Assembly (NCBI GenBank): GCA_024743255.1
Contig: JANSWY010000003.1
Location: forward strand, 221,327 to 285,326
Origin: a bacterium
Lineage (GTDB): Bacteria > Bacteroidota > Bacteroidia > Cytophagales > Cyclobacteriaceae
DNA: 64,000 nucleotides
Reading direction: 5' to 3'
Shown here piece by piece: positions 27,008 to 36,027 of the stretch (the first letter of the stretch is position 1; each line of letters starts with the position of its first letter). The notes under the pieces were generated by a model that had not been told where the DNA came from, ran no database searches, and saw only the letters and a program-made list of their open reading frames with translations. The position numbers were made by a program, and so were the translations under genes.

Positions 27008-27553
27008 ATGACTAAATCGATGGACATTAATCACCAGCTGGTGAAAAGTTTACAAGATGGAGATATGTCCGCTGCAAAAGGTATTTATCAAAATTATTCA
27101 AAAGCAATGTACAACACACTAATCAGAATTACCGGAAACAGCGAAGAAGCGCAGGATTTGCTTCAGGATGCTTTTATCAAGGCATTCAATAGTATCCAAT
27201 CGTTTCGTGGTGATTCAACTTTCGGAGCATGGCTTAAGCGAATAGTGGTAAATACCGGATTGATGCACTTGAGAGCAAAGAAAATGGAGTTTGCCGAAAT
27301 CAATGATGCATTACTGGAACAAGAAGAGGAAAATGAGCACACGGTTGACATTGATCCCGCTCTAATTCACGAAGAGATCAAAAAATTACCTTCTGGTTCC
27401 AGAGCTGTTGTAACCCTTTATCTATTGGAGGGATACACGCATAAAGAAATTGCAGCGGAATTGGACATTACTGAATCGACTTCTAAAACTCAATACATGA
27501 GAGGAAAGAAGATGCTTAAAGAACAATTAAACGAGAAGATATATGGCGTTTGA
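27008..27553 (+). CDS. ECF-type RNA polymerase sigma factor
   Basis: 181 residues with sigma-70 region 2 (about 24-90: E-A-Q-D-L-L-Q-D-A-F-I-K-A-F, F-R-G-D-S-T-F-G-A-W-L-K-R) and region 4 (about 120-175: L-P-S-G-S-R-A-V-V-T-L-Y-L-L-E-G-Y-T-H-K-E-I-A). It directs transcription of a stress or envelope regulon. ATG 27008 is taken over the preceding TTG; a second ATG at 27020 is possible. The next gene overlaps by 11 bases and encodes a membrane protein that is the likely anti-sigma factor. Confidence 0.92.
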   Translation: MTKSMDINHQLVKSLQDGDMSAAKGIYQNYSKAMYNTLIRITGNSEEAQDLLQDAFIKAFNSIQSFRGDSTFGAWLKRIVVNTGLMHLRAKKMEFAEINDALLEQEEENEHTVDIDPALIHEEIKKLPSGSRAVVTLYLLEGYTHKEIAAELDITESTSKTQYMRGKKMLKEQLNEKIYGV

Positions 27554-28085
27554 TATAGAAAAGAATGTTAAAGAAAAACGACATCAAATAGATGTTGAAA
27601 CTCCCCCAGATAATTTGTGGGAAGGCATTGAGGATAAGATTGATATTGCCCAAGAGCCAGAGAAGAAGGATTATAGTTGGGTTTGGAAGGTAGCTGCTTC
27701 CCTCTTTTTGGTAACCTCAATTGTGTTGCTGGTTCTGCTAGTTTCAAAACCTGGAGATCAAGAACCTCAGCTTGCTTCATTGAGCGATATATCTTCTGAG
27801 TATAAATCGATTGAGACTGAATACATCTCAGTAATTCAAATGATTGAATCTGAATTGAAGTTGGACGAAGAACACCGAAAGGAATTCCCATGGTTATTTG
27901 AAGAATTGGAATACCTGGAAGTAGTCAACACCCAATATCGGGAAGACTTAAGTAAAGTTTCGGAAAACGAGCAAGTGATCAAGCCACTGATCGATTACTA
28001 CGAAAAGAAAATCAAAATATTAAAAAGAATACAACTCGAAATAAATAGAAAGAACAATGAAAAGGATGATCAAATTAACATTTAA
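27543..28085 (+). CDS. Probable membrane anti-sigma factor partner of the ECF sigma
   Basis: 180 residues: an acidic cytoplasmic N-terminal region of about 45 residues (P-P-D-N-L-W-E-G-I-E-D-K-I, a pattern common in Bacteroidota anti-sigma proteins), one membrane helix (about 55-74) and a charged, helical periplasmic part likely to coil. No zinc-binding His-Cys motif is visible. Function is inferred from its 11-base overlap with the sigma gene and its single-span layout. It overlaps the next gene by 29 bases. Confidence 0.65.
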   Translation: MAFDIEKNVKEKRHQIDVETPPDNLWEGIEDKIDIAQEPEKKDYSWVWKVAASLFLVTSIVLLVLLVSKPGDQEPQLASLSDISSEYKSIETEYISVIQMIESELKLDEEHRKEFPWLFEELEYLEVVNTQYREDLSKVSENEQVIKPLIDYYEKKIKILKRIQLEINRKNNEKDDQINI

Positions 28086-29370
28086 TGTGCTTGCCCTATC
28101 ATGCTTATTAGCTTTCCACTCAAAGGCTAGTAACACAAAAGGTGAGACCAAGCAAGCACATTTTACTTTCAAAACTGTAGAAACCACTGATATAGTAGTA
28201 ACTGGTGGAGATGTGGAAGTCATTATTGAAGGCTGGGACAAAGATGAAGTGGATGTGACTGCTACAATTGAATTCAAAGGCAAGGAAACAGACCGTGCAA
28301 GAAAATTCCTGGATGAATTCGAGGAAGAAGTCAGAAACAGGATTAGTGCCAGTAATGCTCAAATTGAGATCAAAACAAGGCTGGATGAACCTAATAAAGT
28401 ACAGGTAGGAAGTAAATACTTTGGAGTTCAAATCGGTTATAGTGAGGATGAACTTAAGTTGACTTATGAAATAAAAGTCCCTCTTGGCAATAACTTATCA
28501 GTAAAAAACTCATACAAGGATCTTGTGATCCAGGGTAATTACACAGGCAATGTAAGAATTGATCATTACTCAGGAGATCTAGATGCCGGCTCATTTGAAG
28601 ACCTGGAATTAAAACTAAGATACGGGGACGCTGAAATTGGTGAAGTAGGAGATGCTGTATTGGATTTATATGAGCAGAAAATTGACATGGTGAGCTTAAA
28701 AACAGCTAAAGGTGAAGTCAAATACTCAACATTAGAAATTGAGCAGGCTGGAAAACTGTACCTTGAGACTTATGAGAGTAAGTTGAAATTTGTGAAAGCT
28801 GATAAGGTAGATGGCATCTTCAAATACGGCGACCTGGAAGTAGAAAACGAAATCAAATCTGCTGATCTGGATGCATATGAATTAACCATTGAAATTGCTT
28901 CGGCTGAAAGCCTAACATTTTCCAAAAGCAAATACTCTGAAATGAACATCGACAATGTAGGAGAAATGCTTTTCAATGAATCTTATGAAGATGATATAAC
29001 AATCAGAGAATTGGGCAAACTCAATACTGAAAGTAAATATCTGGACTTATCAGTAAGACAGCTAATTGGCTCCCTTGATATGGATGGATATGAAAGCGAT
29101 GTGAAAATTTATGAAGTTGGTTCAGAAGCCACACTAATCGACATCAAAGGAAAATACAATGAGCTGGAAATGGACAGCAACGGACGTCCATTCTCTTTAG
29201 ATGCCAATATCAAATATGGCAGTGTTGACTACCCTATTTCAGGAATTGATAGAAAAGTAATGATCAAAGAAGGCGATCAATTAGAAATGAAATTAGCTCC
29301 TGCAAACAATGCTTCAGCAAACTTGAACATCATTTTGAGAGGATATGAAATTGATGCAGATATAGATTAG
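28057..29370 (+). CDS. Exported beta-solenoid repeat protein (DUF4097-like)
   Basis: 437 residues with a signal peptide (cleavage near residue 24, S-K-A-S). From residue 150 onward the sequence is a clear repeat of about 35 residues. K-Y-x-x-L-x-I type motifs start near 152, 189, 222, 257, 292, 328 and 367, alternating with Y-E-x-x-[ILV] motifs near 205, 239, 274, 310 and 345. This fits a right-handed parallel beta-helix such as DUF4097/DUF2807 proteins. It is the third gene of the sigma/anti-sigma operon, so it may be a periplasmic or surface sensor or a target of the system. No catalytic motif is seen. Confidence 0.75.
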   Translation: MKRMIKLTFNVLALSCLLAFHSKASNTKGETKQAHFTFKTVETTDIVVTGGDVEVIIEGWDKDEVDVTATIEFKGKETDRARKFLDEFEEEVRNRISASNAQIEIKTRLDEPNKVQVGSKYFGVQIGYSEDELKLTYEIKVPLGNNLSVKNSYKDLVIQGNYTGNVRIDHYSGDLDAGSFEDLELKLRYGDAEIGEVGDAVLDLYEQKIDMVSLKTAKGEVKYSTLEIEQAGKLYLETYESKLKFVKADKVDGIFKYGDLEVENEIKSADLDAYELTIEIASAESLTFSKSKYSEMNIDNVGEMLFNESYEDDITIRELGKLNTESKYLDLSVRQLIGSLDMDGYESDVKIYEVGSEATLIDIKGKYNELEMDSNGRPFSLDANIKYGSVDYPISGIDRKVMIKEGDQLEMKLAPANNASANLNIILRGYEIDADID

Positions 29371-29383
29371 TTCCTATCATAAG

Positions 29384-29516
29384 CGTCATTCCGGAATTTC
29401 TGTAATGAAATGAAGGAAATATCCGGAATCCCATTAATGGTTTGAGGTCACGAAATATATGAGTGCTGAAATTAATGGGATTCCTGATCTACACTAACGT
29501 TTCGTCAGGAATGACG
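29384..29516. repeat. Nested inverted-repeat element
   Basis: The outer 9-bp arms CGTCATTCC (29384-29392) and GGAATGACG (29508-29516) enclose inner, perfect 14-bp arms at 29425-29438 and 29471-29484 (GGAATCCCATTAAT and its complement). The 133-base element fills the gap between the solenoid gene and recX and contains no coding frame. The shape suggests a MITE-like or REP-like dispersed repeat. Only one copy lies in this window. Confidence 0.65.
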
Positions 29517-29526
29517 ATTCGCAAAG

Positions 29527-30000
29527 TTATGACCTCCCTCTCTTAATAATCCCCCAAACCAAATCAGGTTCATATCCCTTCCTGATAGTATATTCAGCAA
29601 CCTTCCTGTTTTTCACAAATAGATCATCCTCTTTGACAAGGTCAAATTTTTTCCAGACAATTTCTGCTAACTGACGTTCATAATCTTCCTGGTCGATTTC
29701 CTTCAGGCCATATTGTATACACCTTTCACTCAATTGCTTCTGTTGCAGTCCCTGCAGGATCTTAATCTTACCCCACTTGTTCAATCGAAATTTATCAGTA
29801 GCATAGACCTGAGCAAATCGTCTCTCGTTGATGAAATTCTCTGAGATCAGCTGAGATAATAGCTCTTCTGCCTCATGCATTCTTAGGCCAATTTCCAGCG
29901 CTTTGGATTTGGCCTCAGCATGAGTTCGTTCACGATACGCACAGAATCTGGCTAATTTAACCTTAGCCTTCTTAATGCGTTCGATCTCCGATTCTGTCAT
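29527..30000 (-). CDS. recX: RecX-family regulator of RecA
   Basis: 157 residues, all-helical, with the three tandem three-helix units of RecX: A-x-x-x-L-A-R-F-C-A-Y-R-E-R-T near the N terminus, then the diagnostic L-I-S-E-N-F-I-N-E-R-R-F-A, and a third unit ending K-G-Y-E-P-D-L-V-W. RecX binds RecA filaments and limits strand exchange. It is not beside recA here. A small membrane-protein gene lies 9 bases upstream on the same strand. Confidence 0.88.
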   Translation of the reverse strand: MTESEIERIKKAKVKLARFCAYRERTHAEAKSKALEIGLRMHEAEELLSQLISENFINERRFAQVYATDKFRLNKWGKIKILQGLQQKQLSERCIQYGLKEIDQEDYERQLAEIVWKKFDLVKEDDLFVKNRKVAEYTIRKGYEPDLVWGIIKRGRS

Positions 30001-30009
30001 CCAGTGAAA

Positions 30010-30486
30010 TTATTCTTTAATAAGACCTTTTCTCTTCAGGATAGTCTCAACGAATTTGTATTCGTTTTCTGTTTTGAAGATTTTTCTAGGAAGGTGAATC
30101 AATTGAGCTTTGCTCAGATAAAGAATCATGAAATCATTTCCCTTCTTAGCTCTTTTGATATTATCCCATTTGATAGGCATTCCTTGCTTGGAGTTAAGCT
30201 TCATCAAAATCTGCTGACTATTAATCTCGTACCCCAGCTTCTCAAACATGAATTTACTTTGCTCCATTTGTGTAACTCCAGCGAATTGGATCAACCAGAA
30301 TAATAAATAAAGTACCAAAGCAATGGTAGCTCCAATTATCCACCACCAATTCGGAATGATAAAATATCCAGCACAAATCGCTAAATAGATAAGCGCTACC
30401 CACCATTGTTGTTTCAATACTCCCTCAAATCCAATCCCAATGTAAGTTCTGGTTGGTAATTGATATTTTTTCGTTTTTACGATCAT
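30010..30486 (-). CDS. Two-helix membrane protein with a YcxB-like domain
   Basis: 158 residues: a short cytoplasmic start, two membrane helices (about 31-47 and 50-70) and a C-terminal soluble part with I-K-W-D-N-I-K-R-A-K-K-G-N-D-F, then L-P-R-K-I-F, a pattern of YcxB/PH-like domains. Function unknown. It lies 3 bases downstream of nadC and 9 bases upstream of recX, so nadC, this gene and recX probably form one operon. Confidence 0.7.
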   Translation of the reverse strand: MIVKTKKYQLPTRTYIGIGFEGVLKQQWWVALIYLAICAGYFIIPNWWWIIGATIALVLYLLFWLIQFAGVTQMEQSKFMFEKLGYEINSQQILMKLNSKQGMPIKWDNIKRAKKGNDFMILYLSKAQLIHLPRKIFKTENEYKFVETILKRKGLIKE

Positions 30487-30489
30487 CTT

Positions 30490-31350
30490 CTATTTAATTG
30501 CCTTCAAACTAATATCTAAACTAGTGTAGGAATGCGTTAACGCCCCTACTGATATGAAATCTACCCCTGTCTCCGCTACATCACTTATAGTTTTCTCAGT
30601 AATCCCACCTGATGCCTCAGTCTCAAACTTTCCATCGATAATCCTAACAGCTTCTTTCATATCCGATGGAAGCATATTATCAAGCATGATTCTGTGGATT
30701 CCCCCTGTGGCAACTACTTCTTCAACCTCTGCAATATTTCTGGTTTCAACCTCAATCTTCAAATCCAATCCCTTTTCAGCCAGGTATTTCTTGCATCCTT
30801 CGATTGCATTTTTAATACCACCGGCAAAATCGACATGATTGTCTTTCAACATTACCATATCAAATAAACCGAACCTGTGATTCACACCTCCACCAATTGC
30901 AACTGCCCATTTCTCCATAATTCTGAAATTAGGAGTAGTTTTTCTGGTGTCAAGCAACTTTGCTCTGGTATGACTGATCATATCTTTGAGCTTGCTGGTG
31001 TAAGTGGCAATACCACTCATTCTTTGCAAACAGTTCAAAGCTAATCTTTCACCTGTGAGGATTGTTCTTGCCTTAGCATGAATTCGGAAACCAATTTCTC
31101 CCTCTGAAACAGAATCTCCATCTTTCTTCAACATCTCAATTTTGACATCAGGATCCAATCTCTTGAAAATCCGTTTTGCCATTTCCAGACCAGCTACAAT
31201 TCCATCACCTTTAAATAAAAGTTGGGCACTGCGTTCTGCGTCTTCTGGAATTGAAGAAAGAGTAGAATGATCTCCATCACGGATATCTTCCTCTAAAGCT
31301 CTGTCTATGAACTCGTTAATACTGTCGTCTGAGAGGTATGCAAATTCCAC
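30490..31350 (-). CDS. nadC: Nicotinate-nucleotide pyrophosphorylase (carboxylating), quinolinate phosphoribosyltransferase
   Basis: 286 residues. It converts quinolinate and PRPP to nicotinate mononucleotide in de novo NAD synthesis. Seen are the G-D-H-S-T segment (about 22), E-R-L-A-L-N-C-L-Q-R-M-S-G-I-A-T, the D-T-R-K-T-T-P-N-F-R phosphate-binding segment, H-R-F-G-L-F-D-M-V-M-L-K-D-N-H and E-V-E-T. The start is a GTG (31348-31350). TATTTTTG lies only four bases upstream of it, suggesting a leaderless transcript. Confidence 0.94.
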   Translation of the reverse strand: MEFAYLSDDSINEFIDRALEEDIRDGDHSTLSSIPEDAERSAQLLFKGDGIVAGLEMAKRIFKRLDPDVKIEMLKKDGDSVSEGEIGFRIHAKARTILTGERLALNCLQRMSGIATYTSKLKDMISHTRAKLLDTRKTTPNFRIMEKWAVAIGGGVNHRFGLFDMVMLKDNHVDFAGGIKNAIEGCKKYLAEKGLDLKIEVETRNIAEVEEVVATGGIHRIMLDNMLPSDMKEAVRIIDGKFETEASGGITEKTISDVAETGVDFISVGALTHSYTSLDISLKAIK

Positions 31351-31354
31351 TCTG

Positions 31355-31362
31355 CAAAAATA
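31355..31362 (-). promoter_or_regulatory. -7 box TATTTTTG 4 bases before the nadC GTG
   Basis: An exact TAnnTTTG on the minus strand, followed by CAGA and the GTG start codon. The mRNA would begin at or inside the start codon. Confidence 0.55.
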
Positions 31363-31426
31363 AGTAACGACATGAATTCTGCTACTTCTTTGAGGAAATA
31401 ATTAATAATCAGATGGCTTGATTAAA

Positions 31427-31825
31427 TTACTCTTTGGTTAAATCAAGTGTGTCAATCTTAAAGGAACCATCGGTTTTTTTGATCAACATGTAGACCCGAT
31501 GAGTCCCTTCATTGTGCGCGTATTTACCCAAAACGTATTGAAGTCCATCCGGAGAACTTCCATTGTGAATCTTAGTGAAATTTTTTGGCGGATATTTAGT
31601 GAAGAAGTTTCTGACGATTACTTCAGCTTGTGTTCTGCTATAGTTTTCTTTTTCTCCATCTATTTTCAATTCAATGACGTCATTGAAAAATTTTGACAAC
31701 TCCTTCGAACTACCTGTTCTCAGGGCGGTCCCTACATCATCTATGATGCTATCATCCTGGGCCATAGCCGTTCCCAGACCGATAAAAATGGTCAATGTTA
31801 GTAATAAAGTGTTTTTCAGTATCAT
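31427..31825 (-). CDS. Exported DUF4783 protein (NTF2-like fold)
   Basis: 132 residues with a signal peptide (cleavage after A-M-A-Q). The mature part, including F-F-T-K-Y-P-P-K-N-F and a G-S-S-P-D-G-L-Q-Y-V-L-G-K-Y turn, matches DUF4783, a small NTF2-like family of Bacteroidota. I recall it as often encoded next to nadC, as here (76-base gap, same strand). No catalytic residues are known. Its location is probably periplasmic. Confidence 0.85.
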   Translation of the reverse strand: MILKNTLLLTLTIFIGLGTAMAQDDSIIDDVGTALRTGSSKELSKFFNDVIELKIDGEKENYSRTQAEVIVRNFFTKYPPKNFTKIHNGSSPDGLQYVLGKYAHNEGTHRVYMLIKKTDGSFKIDTLDLTKE

Positions 31826-31886
31826 ACACGTTAAAATTATAAAACATTTTACACTAAAACTATGCCAATTTTGCTATAGGGGGTTA

Positions 31887-31894
31887 TAAATTTG
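31887..31894 (+). promoter_or_regulatory. -7 box TAAATTTG 5 bases before the gpmI ATG
   Basis: An exact TAnnTTTG, then CGGGC and the ATG at 31900. The arrangement is the same as for the M16 peptidase gene. A TTTG lies at 31870-31873, closer than the usual -33 spacing. Confidence 0.55.
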
Positions 31895-31899
31895 CGGGC

Positions 31900-33420
31900 A
31901 TGGATAAGAAAGTAATACTAATGATCCTGGACGGTTGGGGTTTGGGTACTGACAAATCGGTTTCAGCGATAGAAAAAGCCAACACACCTTTTGTAGATGG
32001 GCTTTATGAAAAATATCCACACAGCAAACTTGAAGCATCAGGTCTGGCTGTAGGTTTGCCAGAAGGGCAAATGGGTAACTCGGAGGTTGGACACATGAAC
32101 ATTGGGGCAGGTCGTGTAGTCTATCAAGATCTTGTTAAAATTAACAAGGCGGTAGAAGAAAAGACACTTGGCGACAATGAGACACTGAAGAGTGCCTTAG
32201 AACAAGCCAAAGCAAACAACAAAACAGTCCATTTTATGGGACTTCTCTCGGACGGTGGTGTTCATAGCCACATTAATCATTTAAAAGGGCTTTGCTCCCT
32301 TGCCCATGAGAAAGGACTGGAAAAAGTATTTATTCACGCATTCACAGATGGTAGAGACACAGATCCTAAAGCTGGAGTAGCATATCTAAAAGATCTTCAA
32401 AGTCATACTGATTCTACTACAGGAAAGATCGCTTCTGTAACCGGAAGATACTATGCCATGGACAGAGATAAGCGATGGGAAAGAGTCAAATTAGCTTATG
32501 ATGCGATGGTAAATGGAGAAGGCACCAAAACCTCGGATATTTTGGCTGCTGTTCAGGAATCTTATGACAAAGATGTTACTGACGAATTCATTTTGCCAAT
32601 CATTAATACCGACGCATCGGGAGCTCCAGTCGCTACAATTAATGAAGGAGACGTTGTTTTATGTTTCAATTTCAGAACGGACAGAGGAAGGCAGATTACA
32701 GAAGCTTTAACACAACAGGATTTCCCAGAACAAGGTATGAAGGCTTTGAGTCTTGAATATCTAACTCTTACCAATTATGATGATACTTTTAAAGGTGTTC
32801 AGGTAATCTTTGACAAGGATAACCTCAATAAGACACTTGGTGAAGTACTAAGCGACAATGGCAAAAAGCAAATCAGAATTGCTGAGACAGAAAAGTATCC
32901 TCACGTAACGTTCTTTTTCTCAGGAGGAAAAGAAGATGAGTTTGAGGGAGAATCAAGAATATTATGTCCATCTCCTAAAGTCGCTACAGATGATCTTCAG
33001 CCAGTAATGAGTGCTGGTGATATTAAAGATAAGATTATTGCAGAGCTAAATAAGGGTGAAGTTGACTTTGTTTGCCTGAACTTTGCAAACCCTGATATGG
33101 TTGGTCATACTGGAGTTTTTGAAGCTGCAGTTAAGGCTTGCGAGACTGTAGATGGATGTGCAGAAGCAGTTGTTAATGCAGCATTGGAAAATGATTATAC
33201 CGCAATTATCATTGCCGATCACGGAAATTCAGACATCATGATCAATCCTGATGGATCACCTAATACAGCACATACAACTAACCTTGTACCGTGCATTTTA
33301 GTTGATAAAGAATTAAGCGGTCCAATTAAAGATGGTAAATTGGGAGATCTTGCTCCTACTATTTGCAAATTGATTGGAATAGATATTCCAGCCGAAATGA
33401 CTGGAGATTTATTGATCTAA
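31900..33420 (+). CDS. gpmI: 2,3-bisphosphoglycerate-independent phosphoglycerate mutase
   Basis: 506 residues, the normal length for the dimanganese enzyme of lower glycolysis that interconverts 3- and 2-phosphoglycerate. The alkaline-phosphatase-type metal sites are seen: I-L-D-G-W-G near the start, the phosphoserine segment M-G-N-S-E-V-G-H (Ser about 62), H-A-F-T-D-G-R-D-T, N-F-R-T-D-R, N-P-D-M-V-G-H-T-G and I-A-D-H-G-N-S-D. It is followed at 9 bases by a lipoprotein gene and then an ABC exporter gene, likely one operon. Confidence 0.96.
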   Translation: MDKKVILMILDGWGLGTDKSVSAIEKANTPFVDGLYEKYPHSKLEASGLAVGLPEGQMGNSEVGHMNIGAGRVVYQDLVKINKAVEEKTLGDNETLKSALEQAKANNKTVHFMGLLSDGGVHSHINHLKGLCSLAHEKGLEKVFIHAFTDGRDTDPKAGVAYLKDLQSHTDSTTGKIASVTGRYYAMDRDKRWERVKLAYDAMVNGEGTKTSDILAAVQESYDKDVTDEFILPIINTDASGAPVATINEGDVVLCFNFRTDRGRQITEALTQQDFPEQGMKALSLEYLTLTNYDDTFKGVQVIFDKDNLNKTLGEVLSDNGKKQIRIAETEKYPHVTFFFSGGKEDEFEGESRILCPSPKVATDDLQPVMSAGDIKDKIIAELNKGEVDFVCLNFANPDMVGHTGVFEAAVKACETVDGCAEAVVNAALENDYTAIIIADHGNSDIMINPDGSPNTAHTTNLVPCILVDKELSGPIKDGKLGDLAPTICKLIGIDIPAEMTGDLLI

Positions 33421-33429
33421 CAATACTTT

Positions 33430-33981
33430 ATGAAAATTCAATTTTGGGGAGTTATTTTAACAGTCATCACTTTAAGTGGCTGTCAAAATATCTCCCCTGA
33501 CACAAACAGCATTAATCCCTACTTTTCTGTAGACTCTTTGATTGAGTTACAATTTTCTGAGAACCAACCAATAGTTTCTGTCATGAAGCAAGTTCAGATA
33601 GATAACGATTCGGATTCCTCGATGGTAGAGATGGATAGCACCACATTCCGAAAAGAATTGAAAATATTCTCTGAAATCGACCTGAATAAGTCAGATTTAG
33701 TTGGTGTCTATGAAGAGAGTCGAGAAGGGAATAAAATAATTTACACAAAGAAACCGTCTGAGAAATCAGGAATTGTGACTCGTATGGAGGTAATGCAAAA
33801 TGGTGACTTGATTACCATAATAGCGGAAACTCTGGAGTCAAATTCACTTTATGATTCAAAACGAGAATACTTACTTCAATTTAAAGAAGGAAAATTAGAG
33901 GAGTATATTATTTCCGGTAACCAGAAGATTGTGATGAAAGAAGCATCTACCTTTGTGGTTAAAGGGAAACTAGAAAAATAA
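33430..33981 (+). CDS. Hypothetical lipoprotein
   Basis: 183 residues. A lipoprotein signal with lipobox L-S-G-C (Cys18) is the only recognised feature. The mature part is hydrophilic and rich in Ser, Glu and Lys, with a beta-strand-like pattern. It lies between gpmI (9-base gap) and the ABC exporter gene (4-base gap), so it may be made with the exporter. No family recognised. Confidence 0.75.
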   Translation: MKIQFWGVILTVITLSGCQNISPDTNSINPYFSVDSLIELQFSENQPIVSVMKQVQIDNDSDSSMVEMDSTTFRKELKIFSEIDLNKSDLVGVYEESREGNKIIYTKKPSEKSGIVTRMEVMQNGDLITIIAETLESNSLYDSKREYLLQFKEGKLEEYIISGNQKIVMKEASTFVVKGKLEK

Positions 33982-33985
33982 CAAC

Positions 33986-35797
33986 ATGGCACGACACAGG
34001 GGAGGCGTTTTAGAGAAGGAAGATAAGCGCAAGTTGAATAAGGAGAATTTCAGGAAGCTCTACAGCATTTTCAGTTACATTCTACCACATAAATGGACGT
34101 TTCTTCTTGGATTGGTTGTTCTGGCGATTAGCAGTACTATGCTAATGGCATTCCCTTTCTTATCAGGAAAAATAGTGGATGTCGCAACGGGAGAATCTTT
34201 TTACTTTATTGATTCTGTAAATACGGTTGCTATTATTTTGATTTCCATTCTAGTGGCACAAAGTCTATTTTCATTCCTAAGAGTCTATTTGTTCGCAAGA
34301 GTGAGTGAGCAGTCAATGGGTGACCTGAGATATGATCTATATCAGAAGATGATATCACTGCCATTCGCATTCTTCGATAAAAACAGAACCGGAGAACTTA
34401 TGAGTAGAGTTTCTAATGATGTTTCAACATTGCAAGGAACTTTCACTACAACTCTCGCAGAATTGATCAGACAAATTATCACGCTTGTTGTGGGTATAGT
34501 AATGATTCTTGTTTTAGCGCAGAAGCTTACACTCTTCATGCTTGCAACTTTTCCTGTGGTAATTTTAGCTGCAATGTTCTTTGGAAGAAGAATTAGAAAA
34601 CTTTCAAAAGCTACGCAAGATGAGCTGGCAAAAACCAATGTAATTGTGGAAGAAACACTTCAATCCATTTCATCAGTAAAGTCATTTACGAGCGAACTTT
34701 TCGAACTTGCCAGATATAAGAAAACACTAAACAACTCTATTGATTTAGCCATCAAAGGTTCTATATATAGAGGAGCTTTCTTTTCATTCATCATTCTTGC
34801 TTTATTCGGAAGCATTGTTGCTATAATGTGGTACGGGGCGAACTTGGTGCAATCTGAAGATATGATGCCAGGAGAATTAGTCTCATTTGTATTAATTACA
34901 ATTTTCATTGGAGGTTCTATAGCAGGATTAGGTGACTTGATTGGTCAGGTGCAAAAAGCGATTGGCTCCTCAGAAAGAATTCTGGAAATATTAGGAGAGG
35001 ATTCAGAGCAAGAAATTTCAGAACTGAAGGAATTAACTCCGGTAAAAGGAGATATACATTACAAGAATGTGGAGTTCTCATATCCTACAAGGACTGATGT
35101 AACGGTATTAAAGAATCTTTCTCTACGAATTGAAGCCGGTAAAAAGATAGCACTTGTAGGTCATAGTGGTGCAGGAAAATCTACAATCGCTCAACTTCTA
35201 ATGAAATTCTATACTCCTCAAGAAGGTCATATTGCTATTGATGGCAAGAATATAAATGATTTTGAATTGCAGGCATTACGTCAGAACATAGGAATAGTCC
35301 CTCAGGAAGTAATTCTTTTCGGAGGTACAATCATGGAAAATATCTCCTATGGAAAGCCTACGGCTTCAGTTGAAGAAATCCGGGAAGCTGCAAGAAAAGC
35401 AAATGCGCTTCAATTCATTGAGGAATTCCCGGAAGGTCTGGATACTGTTGTTGGTGAAAGAGGAGTAAAACTATCTGGTGGGCAAAGGCAAAGAATAGCA
35501 ATTGCCAGAGCAATCCTAAAAGACCCATCAATTCTCATCCTTGATGAAGCAACTAGTTCACTTGATGCAGAATCTGAGCACCTGGTTCAACAAGCTTTGG
35601 AAACTTTAATGCTGGGCAGAACAACCATTATAATCGCACATAGATTAGCAACCATTAGACAGGTTGACACAATCTTTGTTCTGAAATCCGGAGAAATAGT
35701 AGAATCAGGCTCGCATGAGGAATTACTAGCTTATGAAAATGGTGTTTACAGTAATTTGGTTCGACTTCAGTTGGAGCCGACAGAAAACAGCTATTAG
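33986..35797 (+). CDS. ABC exporter, fused membrane and ATPase domains (MsbA-like)
   Basis: A 603-residue half-transporter that works as a homodimer. The membrane domain spans about 35-330 with six helices. The ATPase domain has Walker A G-H-S-G-A-G-K-S-T at about 392-400, the signature L-S-G-G-Q-R-Q, Walker B I-L-I-L-D-E-A-T-S and the switch His in I-I-A-H-R. Members of this type move lipids, peptides or drugs outward. The substrate cannot be told from sequence. It overlaps the convergent small membrane-protein gene by four bases. Confidence 0.92.
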   Translation: MARHRGGVLEKEDKRKLNKENFRKLYSIFSYILPHKWTFLLGLVVLAISSTMLMAFPFLSGKIVDVATGESFYFIDSVNTVAIILISILVAQSLFSFLRVYLFARVSEQSMGDLRYDLYQKMISLPFAFFDKNRTGELMSRVSNDVSTLQGTFTTTLAELIRQIITLVVGIVMILVLAQKLTLFMLATFPVVILAAMFFGRRIRKLSKATQDELAKTNVIVEETLQSISSVKSFTSELFELARYKKTLNNSIDLAIKGSIYRGAFFSFIILALFGSIVAIMWYGANLVQSEDMMPGELVSFVLITIFIGGSIAGLGDLIGQVQKAIGSSERILEILGEDSEQEISELKELTPVKGDIHYKNVEFSYPTRTDVTVLKNLSLRIEAGKKIALVGHSGAGKSTIAQLLMKFYTPQEGHIAIDGKNINDFELQALRQNIGIVPQEVILFGGTIMENISYGKPTASVEEIREAARKANALQFIEEFPEGLDTVVGERGVKLSGGQRQRIAIARAILKDPSILILDEATSSLDAESEHLVQQALETLMLGRTTIIIAHRLATIRQVDTIFVLKSGEIVESGSHEELLAYENGVYSNLVRLQLEPTENSY

Positions 35798-36027
35798 ACA
35801 GGCATTTCCTCGGGCATGTCATCTGTAACTTTCACTCCAGGGCCTGTGGGTAAAGTAACCCCTGGAGGAAGATCCAATATCGGATTTTGAGGCACAGATA
35901 TACCTCCGTCATCATCATCATCGCTGCTTGGTCCTTTTCTTTTACGCCAAAAAGCCAGAATGATGAAACACATCAAGATACCATATAGGAAGCCAATGAT
36001 TAATAAGTCTACGTAGTGACCTGACAT
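35794..36027 (-). CDS. Small single-span membrane protein with an acidic run
   Basis: 77 residues: one N-terminal helix (about 7-27), a basic stop (W-R-K-R-K-G), then five consecutive Asp and a Pro-rich tail. The charge pattern favours an N-out, C-in topology. It is not a recognised family. It overlaps the end of the ABC exporter gene by four bases in the convergent direction. A real gene is likely from its clean membrane-helix architecture, but evidence is limited. Confidence 0.55.
   Translation of the reverse strand: MSGHYVDLLIIGFLYGILMCFIILAFWRKRKGPSSDDDDDGGISVPQNPILDLPPGVTLPTGPGVKVTDDMPEEMPV

Noticed and set aside
29371..29526. Simple intrinsic terminator for the solenoid gene
   Set aside because: The nested arms are long and lack a T run; a repeat element explains the structure better.
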